From contig OX637362.1 in the NCBI GenBank assembly GCA_951799405.1, forward strand, positions 8,262,703 to 8,326,702: 64,000 nucleotides of DNA. Direction: 5' to 3'. The notes beneath the pieces are model-generated. The model ran no database searches. It was not told the origin of the DNA and saw only the letters and a program-made list of their open reading frames with translations. The translations under genes and the position numbers were made by a program. Source of the DNA: Agapetus fuscipes. Taxonomy: Eukaryota > Arthropoda > Insecta > Trichoptera > Glossosomatidae. Every line of letters begins with the position of its first letter. Positions within the stretch are counted from its first letter, which is position 1. Below, piece by piece: positions 40,818 to 50,817 of this stretch.

Positions 40818-42370
40818 TCATCTAGAGTCTGGCAGTCATCGTGTCAAGACGGAAAGAAACAAAAACCTGATAACAGATCTGTTTATTTAGTACTGGCGGG
40901 CCGAGAGAGAGAAAAGAAAAACATAACGAAGTTTTTCAGTTGAAACAAGTTTTTTTACACCCTCGCTACTCTGCTCTGTTTGCACAAAATTTGAGAGTGG
41001 GGATGAGATTGGAATCGAAAGCTGCTTGATTCTAAAAACTTGACGAGTAAAGCCTTTTACTGCTGATTCCTTAAGACAAATAAAAGAAAATTCATTTTTA
41101 TTTCATAAAAGAATAACAAGTTATTATTTACTGATAACAGTTTTGGCTTCTAAAAAAAATACAAGCATTTTCGGTTCTCCTCAGGTATAATTGTATACAT
41201 CGCACGTTTAATAATAAAGAGCAATAACTCAAAAAACAAGAATGTTGAGAAATCACGTTTGAAGTTCAGACAACCAGTACAACTTGTATGGGATGAAAAA
41301 GGCGGCCGATGTTTTATCTCGGTCATATTCGTCCAAATTGAAAGGCTGTCGCATTCTACCTATTCTTCTCGCATTGTTCTTGCGTTTTATTAAAAAATCT
41401 CGATTTTCCCAATTTTCGAGTTATTTCTCTTTATTATTAAGCGTGCGACATATCATCAGTTATAAGTTTTCCTTATTTCGCTATTCTGGCTTAAAAATGG
41501 GAAATCAAGTTATATTGTTTTTAATACGGTGTATAATCGCATCCAAATCAATGTTACGGACTCGTTACAGAATGGTACAAATATATAGGTACAATAAGGA
41601 TGATTCTTGCTTATTCTAGATTATTATATAGTGGACTGTACCAACACATTCTACTATTATCTATTGAATCATTATATTGGCTGTTCGACACTATTCCAGT
41701 TACACACTAACAAACTACGTGCCTAGGTATTTATACAGAAAAAAACTCACAGTAGACTAAACTAGAGGCGGACACACACACACAAGCAAACCCCACGAAC
41801 TCATACGTTCGTAACAATATAAACACACTGAGCAAAATGCGTTGTGTCTGAAAAGGCCCTTAGGAGATTCAACGTATACTTGCATGTACTTGGTGACGTC
41901 ATGTTTGATGGCATGACGTCACTGCCTGTATTTGAGCATATCCTATCTTGAGTTGTGGGAGTGCCGAACACTTTATTGACAATGTGCTAAGTCCTACACT
42001 CAAACGCCTATTCACAGAGCCCTACTTGCACTCACACCAAGAGAATTTCAGTCTACGCTGTGAGATAGTTTACGATTAAACTGGGTTTTTGCATAGCGCG
42101 ACTAGATTTATGTGCTGCTCCCTGTGTTATAGTATTATTCATAGATATGAGCTGCTAAGTATTTGATTAAACAAGGCGGTGAAGCGATCTGCATTGCCGG
42201 AACTTTTCACAAAATACTTTTTTTTCATTGATAAATAAAAATGGGGTTTTGACAAGAAAATTGACGTAGGTATATGGCAGATTGGTTTCTTGATTCGTTA
42301 TTTTAATTTTATTTAACTCTTAAAACATAAAATAGGCCTAAAAAGGCCTTCCGCCACTTAAGAAACGTTT
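40818..42370. other. Intergenic stretch, no recognised gene
   Basis: A 111-codon frame at 41284-41619 (+) is rich in hydrophobic and basic residues but matches nothing I know. 41164-41195 (-) contains 'CCTGAGGAGAACCGAAAATG', a possible decayed hammerhead core. 41900-41940 has two 'GATGACGTCA'-like palindromes (TGACGTCA). Confidence 0.4.
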
Positions 42371-42685
42371 GACCGGTCCGTAGCTCAGTGGTAACACAGC
42401 GGACTCTGAATGGGAAGGTTTTGGGTTCGAATCCCGGCGGAGCACAAAAAATATACCATTTATATTTTCAAATTTGCTCTTCGCTGGGTTGAAAAATTCA
42501 TAAACCTTTACCAATGATCGGTCACCAAAGGTACATCCAGCCTAACAGCAACTGGGTCTTGCTTGAGTATTGGCGCTTTGTAGCGACGAACAAGCTCGTA
42601 CACCTCTGCGGCACTACAACAAGTGTCATAGACCCCTAGAGTCTCTAGAATCTAGGGATTCTCCCGCACAGGATTTCTAAAAAAA
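42371..42685 (+). mobile_element. SINE-A, subtype A2, full length
   Basis: From 'GACCGGTCCGTAGCTCAGTG' through 'GGTTCGAATCCCGGCGGAGC' to 'GATTCTCCCGCACAGG' and A-run. This copy is the best model of subtype A2. Confidence 0.9.
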
Positions 42686-42696
42686 AATAAAAAAAA

Positions 42697-42729
42697 ATAT
42701 ATATTGTATATATATATATATATATATAA
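42697..42729. repeat. (TA)n microsatellite
   Basis: An almost pure TA run between the SINE-A2 poly(A) and repeat D. Confidence 0.9.
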
Positions 42730-42795
42730 ATTTGTAAGAGCGTCAATGTTCTGTGAGTCCTTCTGACGCATACATACAGGACGGGTATGAGGAGG
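42720..42795 (-). repeat. Repeat D, copy 2
   Basis: Reverse of 'CTCATACCCGTCCTGTATG' to 'CGCTCTTACAAATTTATA'. Confidence 0.65.
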
Positions 42796-42855
42796 TTTTG
42801 AGCATACTAAAAAAAAAAAACAAATAAAGTTAATTTGCAAATAACAATGCTACGA

Positions 42856-43030
42856 ATCTGTCTCAGTGTCGTTGGGCAGGCCATGTGGTAGAAGTGACTG
42901 AAAAGGATCATCCATCGGTGATCCATGATGTCCAAGAAAGGAGACCACAAATGAGTTGTCTGGATGATGTTCAGCTGACTGCAGAGAAGAGGGTGAAAAT
43001 ATTATCTACGTCATCACCCAATAGAGTAAT
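42856..43030 (+). pseudogene. LINE C-terminal remnant
   Basis: Plus-strand codons QCRWAGHVVEVTEKD and RRPQMSCLDDVQLTA match the 'RW.GHV.R........R..GRP..RW.DD' end common to many arthropod LINEs, the same group as the 19.2-19.5 kb remnant. Catalytic parts are missing. Confidence 0.6.
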
Positions 43031-43451
43031 GCTAAGAAAAAATCACAAACTAACAAAAACAAAACGATAGCATAACAAGCTATTTATTTTCTACAATTGA
43101 TTGGGTCAGATCCAGCACGGGAGCATTTTGTCTTCCTACTCTTCGGAAAACAGAAAATTGGCTCATATTTCAACTGTACAGGAAGTGTGGTATTGTCTGT
43201 CAGATTTACCGCTTTCATGCTATAATTTGGCAAAGAGTCAACTATCGCTGTTCACGCGCGCACCTCTACGGCATGACAAACATACTGAAATGAGTTATGT
43301 GACGTTTCTCAATGAATTTTTGGTCGTTTATGCGATTCGTGCGTGTTCGAATCGTAAAGGCGAATGATTGAAAGTGCATTCAATAAATCGGTTATATAAT
43401 ATGGGTTATTAATTATTTTTGTTGTCGAATAAACAATATTAATGTAAAATA
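43031..43451. other. Stretch with an unidentified 88-codon frame
   Basis: The frame 43101-43367 (+) is open with a normal residue mix but shows no motif that I recognise. The segment is less AT-rich than average. Whether it is coding cannot be told here. Confidence 0.35.
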
Positions 43452-43975
43452 ATTTCCTTTTTTATAGGTTGAATGTGAGTCTGACCACCTATAATCTAAA
43501 ATTTAAGTTGCAAAGATATGTTAACATTTAAAGCTCATATCAAATGCATGCCCACAAACAAACACGTGTTGTTCGCGCTTAGAAATGCTGAATTTGTACT
43601 TCCAAATTAAATCCAAACCTCAAATGACATAAGCTCTGCAACTTTTCTAAACTTTTACCGATCTTCCCTGAAACAGGGGTGACATTGGCAAAGTGAACCA
43701 TTTTGTACAGTTTCGGTGGTCAGCCTCATATCAACCCATACCGTAAAAATCGGCTTACTCTGCCAATATTTCAGCAAAGTGCATCAATGAGTTATAGGAT
43801 TTTTTTCATTTGAGATTTGGGTTTTTATTTTGTATTTAATTACATACGAAGCATGTGCGTTTACTGCTTTATGCGCTGGTCATAAATTTTACAATGGACG
43901 ACGCCAACTTTATATAATATGTATGAGACTTAAATGACAATTATTTGTTGCAAATTAGATTATAGATGAATTTTC
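43452..43975. mobile_element. RTE-A cluster: one minus copy inside a plus copy
   Basis: The plus-strand head 'TAGGTTGAATGTGAGTCTG' (43467) is cut at 'GACCACC' by a full minus-strand module (43490-43735, from 'GGTTGATATGAGGCTGACC' to 'TTTGCAACTTAAATTTTAG'). The plus copy resumes at 'CATACCGTAAAAATCGGC' (43737) and ends near 43970. Confidence 0.7.
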
Positions 43976-44424
43976 TCCGCTTACAATCAAATCCTAACTT
44001 CTGATGCTAAATGATCCAAACGAAAAATAAGTGTTTGGATCTGTATCTAAATAAAGTGTATTGTTTTGACAAAAAATATTTATGAAAATATGAAGGAAAA
44101 ATCATTTAAATGGCGTGATTTCCCGCCTAAATGTGGGTGACCGCCCAAACTTAATAATTCAATGCAAATGTTCCACCTCTGCTTTGCGTGTCTGCATTTT
44201 CCCCACAATCCATTTTATCTTTCATCTATTCTTACGATCGCGATAATAATATATTTTTAATTGCAGGTCTTTAAACAATTCATATTTTTTATTCCCAGAA
44301 TACAAAAAAAAAAAAAATCATGTAGATGTATCTTTAACAAACTTGAGTTTTAAATAAACTAGGCGAAGATTTTGAATTAGATTTTTTTTTAAAAGGAAAA
44401 ATTGCAGGTATGTGATTGTGTATA
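43976..44424. other. Spacer, nothing recognised
   Basis: No motif seen. Confidence 0.35.
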
Positions 44425-44850
44425 ATCTTTAATCTAAGTTGCAAAGATATATTCATTTAAAGCTCTCAAATGTATGCCCACAAACAAACACATGTAGTTC
44501 GCGCTTACAAATGCTGAATGTGTACTTGCAAATAAAATCCAAACCTCAAATGAACATAACACCTACAACTTTTGCTGACCTACCCTGACACAAGGTCTAA
44601 CTAATCTAATATAATCTAAGCTGCAAAGATATATATCATTTAAGATTTATATTAAATGCATTCCCACAAGCAGACATGTATAGCACATGCCGCATGTGGA
44701 CCTACAATATAAAAACCCAATCTCAAATAAACATAAGCCCTACAACCTTGCCGTCCTTCCCTGAAACAGGGGTGATATTGGCAAAGTCAACCAATTTTTA
44801 CAGTATGGGTGGTCAGCCGCATACCAACCTATAAGTCAAGGAATACAAAT
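44425..44850 (-). mobile_element. Two RTE-A 3' modules in tandem
   Basis: 44600-44850 is full length with an (ATTAG)-type end. It abuts the truncated copy 44425-44594 of the 'TTCATTTAAAGCTCTC' subtype. Confidence 0.78.
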
Positions 44851-45024
44851 AATAAATAACATTTAAGGATAAAAAAGGATATGATAAGGCTCAAAATACT
44901 AAAATATTAGTTTTCTGATTCCTTAGCAATCCGGCCGTGTATGACCATTTTTTTTTTGAGTGTGCAATTTGTACCGAGCCCTCTATGGAAAAAAAGTAAC
45001 AGGTAAAAAATAAAAATGGAAGGT

Positions 45025-45575
45025 TGATGTCTTGGTAAGTACACATTCAGCATTTGTAAGCGCGAACTACACTTGTTGGTTTGTGGGCATACATCTGAGA
45101 GCTTTAAATGAATATATCCTTGCAACTTAGATTATAGATTATAGATTATTATAGATAGATGTCTTGATCATGTTCTTTGACTTGTTGGTTGGTTTTTGGC
45201 TCATCACCAATACTATAAAAAAAAAAACATTTGTGCTAATGGCACCTTAGTTTCAAGGAAAGGCGGTAAGGTTTGCTGGGTGTTATATTCATTTGAGATT
45301 CATTTTCATTTAGTAGTATTCCTTGACTTATAGGTTGGTATGCGGCTGTCCACCCATGCTGTAGAAAATGGTTCACTTTGCCAATGTCACCTCTGTTTCA
45401 GGGAAGGTCGGCAGGAGTTGCAGGGTGTATGTTCATTTGAGAGTCGGGTTTTTATATTGTAGGACTACATGCGGCATGTTTAAGCATGAACTTAAACATG
45501 TCTGTTTTGTGAAAATGCGTATAATGTGAATCTCTAATGTTACTTATACATTGCAACTTTGATTAGATTAATGTT
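45025..45575 (+). mobile_element. Three RTE-A 3' modules in a row
   Basis: 45030-45160 holds only the last half, ending 'CCTTGCAACTTAGATTATAG'. 45170-45310 is an old first half ('TTTGACTTGTTGGTTGG'). 45315-45575 is full length ('CCTTGACTTATAGGTTGG' to 'TTGCAACTTTGATTAGATT'). Confidence 0.75.
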
Positions 45576-45659
45576 TTGGATGGTCGGTGCATTAACACTG
45601 AGAAAATTCATCTTATCTTTAAGTTATTAAAACACTGTTTTTTATTTTCACTCTTTATT

Positions 45660-45705
45660 TTTTAATTGGACAAACGTTTTCGACCACACAGTAATCATCA
45701 TCACG
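45660..45705 (-). ncRNA. PLE hammerhead, left arm, one core base changed
   Basis: GTGATGA (C3 to G), stem GATTAC-TGT-GTGGTC, GAAA, AACGTT. Confidence 0.5.
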
Positions 45706-45784
45706 TAATAAAAGAATTATAATAGTCAGTGTACCCACTGACAACGATTAGCTAGTGTACCCACTGACAACTATCATAATTATT

Positions 45785-45832
45785 TTATTACCTGATGATG
45801 GTTACTGTGTAGTCGAAAACGTTTGTGTTCAA
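45785..45832 (+). ncRNA. PLE hammerhead, right arm, intact core
   Basis: CTGATGA at 45792-45798, stem GGTTAC-TGT-GTAGTC with two wobble pairs, GAAA at 45815-45818, AACGTT, T45824 as the cleavage base. Helix I is weak (about 3 bp). Confidence 0.6.
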
Positions 45833-45904
45833 TTAAAAAATAAAGAGTGAAAATAAAAAAGCTGTGTTTTAATAACTTAAAGATAGATTAGATTACATAA
45901 GATT

Positions 45905-46015
45905 GGTACACTGAATGACAAGGAGACGAAAAAGTGCAAGATAGAACAAAGTGGAGACACATCAGTAGAGGTACTGGCCACCTTTATTGGAACGACAGCT
46001 GGATACAGTTACAGT
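45905..46015 (+). mobile_element. RTE-B 3' end
   Basis: 'AGATAGAACAAAGTGGAGAC', 'GTAGAGGTACTGGCCACC', tail 'GATACAGTTACAGTAA'. Confidence 0.75.
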
Positions 46016-46797
46016 AATTTAAGCATGTTCTCACCGCATAAGCTCTCTACTTGCAAGTTGTCTGATTTTACGTTTTCTAGTAACATATACCATGTGTTTG
46101 TCGTATAGAACCAAAGTCGACAATATAGGATTGTTTTTGAAAATTTAATACTTATATCGAAATGCAGAGAATCGTTTTCTCATCATTCCCATATGCTCTT
46201 TTTATTTAAAAAAAAATCTAGATTACCGTCTTTGTATGCGAATAATATTTCATGGTAACTGCTTGCTTTACAAGGCGAGGCCAGTGCAAAGGGTTGTTCA
46301 TATAAATTTAGTAAACAGCTTTATACTACCCCTCTACAAGGATTCATATGGGGTAGAAATATGTACATTAGTGTAGACCATGCATGTGAGTAAAAGAAAA
46401 AGTGTCTTAGTTACAAAATTTAAAAAAAAAACCCTAAATTAAAAATAATTCCACAAGGTGATAACCGTTTTTTTTTTACTTTTAATTGCTTGTTCGTTTT
46501 GATTTCATTTTCATGAATCAAAATACAAGATAAAGATAAGACGTTTGCCACGAAACGCAATGACAATGAAAAAAGAGACATAAAATAGTAGCGTCGTACG
46601 TCAAAAAAGGGACAAAAAATACATTTCTAAGCTAGACAAATGCTGTCTTAATATTTAAATATCGTTGCGTAGAGGGCTCTACGATCCTCATTACGGTGCT
46701 CAAGGTTTATACGATATATCAATAACAATGGACGGTCTTTTATAGCCAACGTTTTATATGGAAATTTACTCCTTTCGTGATAAGATTTATTGCAACT
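46016..46797. other. Spacer, nothing recognised
   Basis: 46321-46360 and 46650-46740 are locally less AT-rich; no gene or family is recognised. Confidence 0.4.
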
Positions 46798-47136
46798 AAA
46801 ATGCAACTAAGCTTCACATAAAGTGTAACTTCTTGCCTGCGTTATCCCCGAAGGAATCGCATGTGACGATTCGGGACCTTTTTATTTTTACTGGTAAGGG
46901 GGCCGGCCTCACACCAACCACTTTGAGTTGAAGTGGGGGTTACCCAGCTTCCGGGGGGGCTGGTTCTCATTTCTTGCGAAGGCTGAGTAAACCTTGAGAT
47001 CGAACCTTTGCTCTCAACATGGAATGCAAGCATTTTACCAATTGAGCTATCGACCTTTTTCTGAGCTTGGGCGTCGTCGCTACAAAGCGCCAATCCTCAA
47101 GCGAGACCCAGTTGCTGTAAGGCAGGATGGACCTTT
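46798..47136 (-). mobile_element. Dimeric SINE, copy 2
   Basis: Minus strand: SINE-A body 47136-47059, then 'CAGAAAAAGGTCGATAGCTC' as the junction and a SINE-B with both diagnostic variants to 46798. The second tRNA head is complete up to 'GGTTCGATCTCAAGG', where it jumps directly to 'TTTACTCAGCC'. Confidence 0.85.
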
Positions 47137-47764
47137 GGATTTAACCTACTCAAAATGGATTTTCCGGTGTAAATGGTGTTTACTAAATTTTAAATGAAAA
47201 TTGAATACTTTAATGTTGAAGTGAAACATTTCCCTTTCTGAAATGGCACTCCTATTTCTGAAAACGGTAGCAAGAGTTGCAGATGTCATTTTGGAATGCC
47301 AAAGGTCGAATATGGGAAGTAAAACGACATTGCAAGTAACTGAAATCTGCAGAGTGAGAAAATGAGAGAGTTCTGAATTTCGATATGAAAAATATGTGCA
47401 AGGATAGAAAACTAAATTATTCAAAGCAAACATTGTACGCTAAGCGGATCAAGACGGTAACTTAGACTGGCGTGTTTGAAATTCAGACAACGCTGGGTTC
47501 TAGTCTTTTTGAGTTAAGGTGCCTTGATGATACATTTGACCATGGTTCAACAAATATCATTAGAAAGTTATCATGAAATAATATAAAATCATGGATTATT
47601 CATTGCTTATAATAGTAGTTGTAGTAACTTTTTTTTCCCAGGCAAAAAATGTATTTCTCTTCACAATTTTTTTTTAATGGAGAGTGATGAATGTCGAACA
47701 AGTGAAAATAAATTGCACAGAATCTGTACTCGACTTTCTTGCAAAAATTAACCCACTGTATGAC
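47137..47764. other. Spacer, nothing recognised
   Basis: A 95-codon frame at 47146-47433 (-) has no known motif. Confidence 0.4.
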
Positions 47765-48032
47765 GTATGTAAAGCTAGAATCATCTACCAGCTTATGCCG
47801 TTTCAATAAAAATATAATATATCAATAATAAATCAATTTTATTCCACCGCGGTGTGTACCTGCATACTCGTACAATATGGATATAGGCATATAAATACTT
47901 AAATGATTATAAATATTTTGTTGATTTATTTGAAAAAGTACCAATTACACAAGAAAGATCCTCGACTCATAGGCTGACCTCAGTACTGTACTGTACTGTT
48001 TCCTGCCACCGTTTCATTAGGGGTGGCCGGTA
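47765..48032. repeat. Duplicated flank of the LTR element, upstream copy
   Basis: 'GTATGTAAAGCTAGAATC' to 'GTGGCCGGTACCTCC' is nearly identical to 50534-50817. It lacks about 11 nt ('TTGGTATGAAG' type) after 'CTCATAGG'. Confidence 0.88.
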
Positions 48033-48034
48033 CC

Positions 48035-48122
48035 TCCATAAGCTAGAATCATCTACCAGCTTATGCCGTTTCAATAAAAATATAATATATCAATAATAAA
48101 TCAATTTTATTCCACCGCGGTG
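48035..48122. repeat. Third, partial copy of the flank unit
   Basis: 'AAGCTAGAATCATCTACC' to 'TTCCACCGCGGTG', 88 bp. It ends exactly at the 5' LTR. Confidence 0.88.
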
Positions 48123-48383
48123 TGTAACGAGATGGATTTGTTTGTTTGGTAAAATGGAACATGAGATTTGAATTTGAATGAAGAGGAAAACAAAGGAAGG
48201 CAAAAAGGAGGAGAAGCTTGCCTGGCGGGATAGCCACAAGCCTGTGTAATTAAGAATAAAGAATATTATTGTGCTGTGGTTAATTGTGTATACATTGTGA
48301 AAGAAATAAAAGTAAACATATTAAAGTGTGTATGTTATATTATTAATTGTGTCAATCAGCAGGAGAGAAGAAAAACCCTCACA
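48123..48383 (+). repeat. 5' LTR, 261 bp
   Basis: Starts TGTAACGAGATGG and ends ACCCTCACA. Contains AATAAA-type signals near 48250 and 48305. Confidence 0.9.
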
Positions 48384-48386
48384 TTT

Positions 48387-48399
48387 TGGCGCCCAACGT
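48387..48399 (+). promoter_or_regulatory. Primer binding site, tRNA-Lys
   Basis: TGGCGCCCAACGT, three bases behind the LTR, is complementary to the 3' end of insect tRNA-Lys (CTT) including CCA, as far as I remember that tRNA. Confidence 0.75.
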
Positions 48400-48880
48400 A
48401 AAAGAAAAATCTGTAAATGAAATTCCTATGAAGAAAATTTTCTCAAACAAAAACAAATGACATTCGATTCCAATAAATGACATTCAAAACAATATGAAAT
48501 AATTAAAATTGGACAGATTATGGTTGTGAAAGCATAATGGAAAGCATCAACACGTTTAAAAGCTAGTGAAGACATCGACTTATACAATTAACAACAAGAA
48601 ATTACAAGATTTGAAACGCTGTTTGGAAATATTCAAGGTGAGAGAATTCAAACTACCTACATTACGTTCAGAAGAATGGAAATTCAAAAATCGAACGTCG
48701 CGGGAGAATGAAGAATGGATATGAACCAGTTTGTTTCAAATCAGTTTAGATAAATATATATAGATGGTGTTATATTTCATTTGTATGAAAAAAAATTTTC
48801 AATGAAATGATTTTTAATTGCATTATAATTTGCATCATAATTGATTTTTTTTAATTGCATAAATTAAAAATATACAGCAA

Positions 48881-49513
48881 ATGACGAAATCTAAAAAAAT
48901 AAATAATAAAAAGGATTTAGAAAGTAACACAATGGAGTCCATAAATTTTGATCCTCTCAAATTAAAAATATCTTTTAATGGTGAAAGTGAACCAAATGAA
49001 TTTATAATAAGATTAGAAGAATTAGCCAAAGTCTACAAATTAAAATTAGATTATTTGGTAGAGTGTATGCCTATATTTTTAACAGATTTTCCGTTGACTT
49101 GGTACAGAGCAATTAACTGTGAATTTGATTGGAAAATTTTTAAAACCAAATTCTTACAACAATTTGAAAAATATGACTTTCAAAGGAATCTTAAGTTAGA
49201 AATTTTAAATATGGTACAAGGTCATGATAATGCATCTGTTTATATTTTAAAGGTAAAATCAAAAAATAATTTATTAAATAAAAGAATGCATGATAAAGAA
49301 CTTATGGACATAATAATTCATGGATTGTCAGAAAAATATGCAACTTTACTGACAACATCTGAAATTAAAAATACAGAAGAATTATCTACAATATGTAGCA
49401 AGTTTGAATCATTTTTCAAATTTAATGAATGTAAGAATTTAAATGTAATGAATGACACAGAAGAGAAAAATGTAATGCAAAAATGCAATTTTTGTAATAA
49501 ATCAAGGACATAA
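48881..49513 (+). CDS. Gag-like capsid protein of the LTR element
   Basis: The product (210 residues) would form a particle around element RNA in the cytoplasm. Residues 19-170 look like a retrotransposon Gag domain: ISFNGESEPNEFIIRLEELA, then LTDFPLTWYRAI about residues 67-78 and WKIFKTKFLQQF at about 84-95, the usual W-x-x-F-x-x-x-F-x-x-x-F signature, followed by helices. It ends in CNFCNKS, the first half of a CCHC zinc knuckle. A single-base shift at about 49505 ends the frame; one frame over, the text continues with a suitably spaced His but no final Cys. Two starts are possible, M1 (48881) and M18 (48932, MESINFD). M18 lies just before the conserved domain. No pol ORF follows. Residue use is rich in Asn, Lys and Ile because the DNA is AT-rich. 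Confidence 0.72.
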   Translation: MTKSKKINNKKDLESNTMESINFDPLKLKISFNGESEPNEFIIRLEELAKVYKLKLDYLVECMPIFLTDFPLTWYRAINCEFDWKIFKTKFLQQFEKYDFQRNLKLEILNMVQGHDNASVYILKVKSKNNLLNKRMHDKELMDIIIHGLSEKYATLLTTSEIKNTEELSTICSKFESFFKFNECKNLNVMNDTEEKNVMQKCNFCNKSRT

Positions 49514-50250
49514 TCAAATTAGATTAACAAAAAAAAAAAAAAAACATATTTTCATGTGTATGAAAAATTTGAGGTGATGAATGATACGGTGAAAGTTGAT
49601 ATAAAAGTGATCAGTGAAAGAATGAATTATGAAATATTGCATGAATGAAGGTATGAAACATTAATTAAACAAAGTATTACATATGAAAGTAAAGTTTTTT
49701 TTTAAAAAAAATTGATGGACTGATAAATTTATTAATGAAAAATAAATTTGAAATAAATTTAAATATTGGGAAAGATGTGATACATATTAAAAAAAAAAAG
49801 TTATTTAATGAATTGATTAATTAACTGGTGAATGTTTATTATGTATTGTTATTTGATTATTTGAATTGTTGAATTAAGTATTTAAAAAAAAAAAAGTTAT
49901 TTTAATGAATTGATTAATTAACTGGTGAATGTTTATTATGTATTGTTATTTGATTATTTTGAATTGTTGAATTAAGTATTTAAAAAAAAAAACAAATATT
50001 TGTTTATAATATTGAATATGAAATTTGTGTTAAAAGAAAAAATATATTAATTTTAGTATGAAAATAATTGGTATTGTTAAAAAAATGTATTAATGACTGA
50101 ATAATGTATCAGAAACAGGTTTTTTTTTATTTTCATATTTTTGAAATTTATCCTTAAAATAAAACAAAATATGTGGCGCCGGCTGAGCTTTATGATACAT
50201 TATTTACTCATTGTAAAAGAAAAAAAAAAAAATTGGGAATGTTTTTTTTT
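49514..50250 (+). other. Non-coding interior of the LTR element
   Basis: Very AT-rich, with A-runs and no usable frame except about 37 codons that continue Gag in the shifted frame. Confidence 0.7.
49791..49984. repeat. Two tandem 97-bp units inside the LTR element
   Basis: Both contain 'GAATTGATTAATTAACTGG' and 'GAATTGTTGAATTAAGTA' behind an A-run. They differ by single T insertions, which suggests a recent duplication by slippage or template switching. Confidence 0.9.
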
Positions 50251-50253
50251 TTA

Positions 50254-50268
50254 TGAGAGGAAGGAGGT
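50254..50268 (+). promoter_or_regulatory. Polypurine tract
   Basis: 'GAGAGGAAGGAGG' lies a few bases before the 3' LTR, as expected for plus-strand priming. Confidence 0.7.
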
Positions 50269-50272
50269 GTAT

Positions 50273-50533
50273 TGTAACGAGATGGATTTGTTTGTTTGGT
50301 AAAATGGAACATGAGATTTGAATTTGAATGAAGAGGAAAACAAAGGAAGGCAAAAAGGAGGAGAAGCTTGCCTGGCGGGATAGCCACAAGCCTGTGTAAT
50401 TAAGAATAAAGAATATTATTGTGCTGTGGTTAATTGTGTATACATTGTGAAAGAAATAAAAGTAAACATATTAAAGTGTGTATGTTATATTATTAATTGT
50501 GTCAATCAGCAGGAGAGAAGAAAAACCCTCACA
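50273..50533 (+). repeat. 3' LTR, 261 bp
   Basis: Base-for-base like the 5' LTR in my reading. Confidence 0.9.
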
Positions 50534-50817
50534 GTATGTAAAGCTAGAATCATCTACCAGCTTATGCCGTTTCAATAAAAATATAATATATCAATAATAA
50601 ATCAATTTTATTCCACCGCGGTGTGTACCTGCATACTCGTACAATATGGATATAGGCATATAAATACTTAAATGATTATAAATATTTTGTTGATTTATTT
50701 GAAAAAGTACCAATTACACAAGAAAGATCCTCGACTCATAGGTTGGTATGAAGCTGACCTCAGTACTGTACTGTACTGTTTCCTGCCACCGTTTCATTAG
50801 GGGTGGCCGGTACCTCC
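50534..50817. repeat. Duplicated flank of the LTR element, downstream copy
   Basis: Begins with 'GTATGTAAAGCTAGAATC' directly behind the LTR and is the complete version of the unit, running on into RTE-B. Confidence 0.88.

Larger units (their letters stand above)
45600..45890. mobile_element. Inverted pair of PLE 3' ends, second family
   Basis: Arms of about 130 bp (45614-45745 and 45765-45888) face away from each other around a core with 'GTGTACCCACTGACAAC' repeated twice. Each arm carries a hammerhead-like core and then 'AATAAAGAGTGAAAATAAAA'. Confidence 0.75.
48123..50533 (+). mobile_element. Gag-only LTR retrotransposon
   Basis: A complete LTR element of 2411 bp: 261-bp LTRs (TG...CA), a primer binding site, one Gag-like ORF, about 750 bp of AT-rich non-coding DNA and a polypurine tract before the 3' LTR. 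No protease, reverse transcriptase, RNase H or integrase is present, and the space is too small for them. It must be mobilised in trans. I compared both LTRs by eye and found no difference, so the insertion is recent. A related solo LTR lies at 59291-59550. No matching short target duplication flanks it. Confidence 0.88.

Noticed and set aside
41284..41619. 111-codon frame as a possible small gene
   Set aside because: No recognisable domain, no splice or promoter context that I trust, and length is within chance for a 64-kb window.
41900..41945. CRE-type regulatory palindromes (TGACGTCA)
   Set aside because: Two close 8-mers are suggestive, but without a nearby gene or start site there is no support for a regulatory role.
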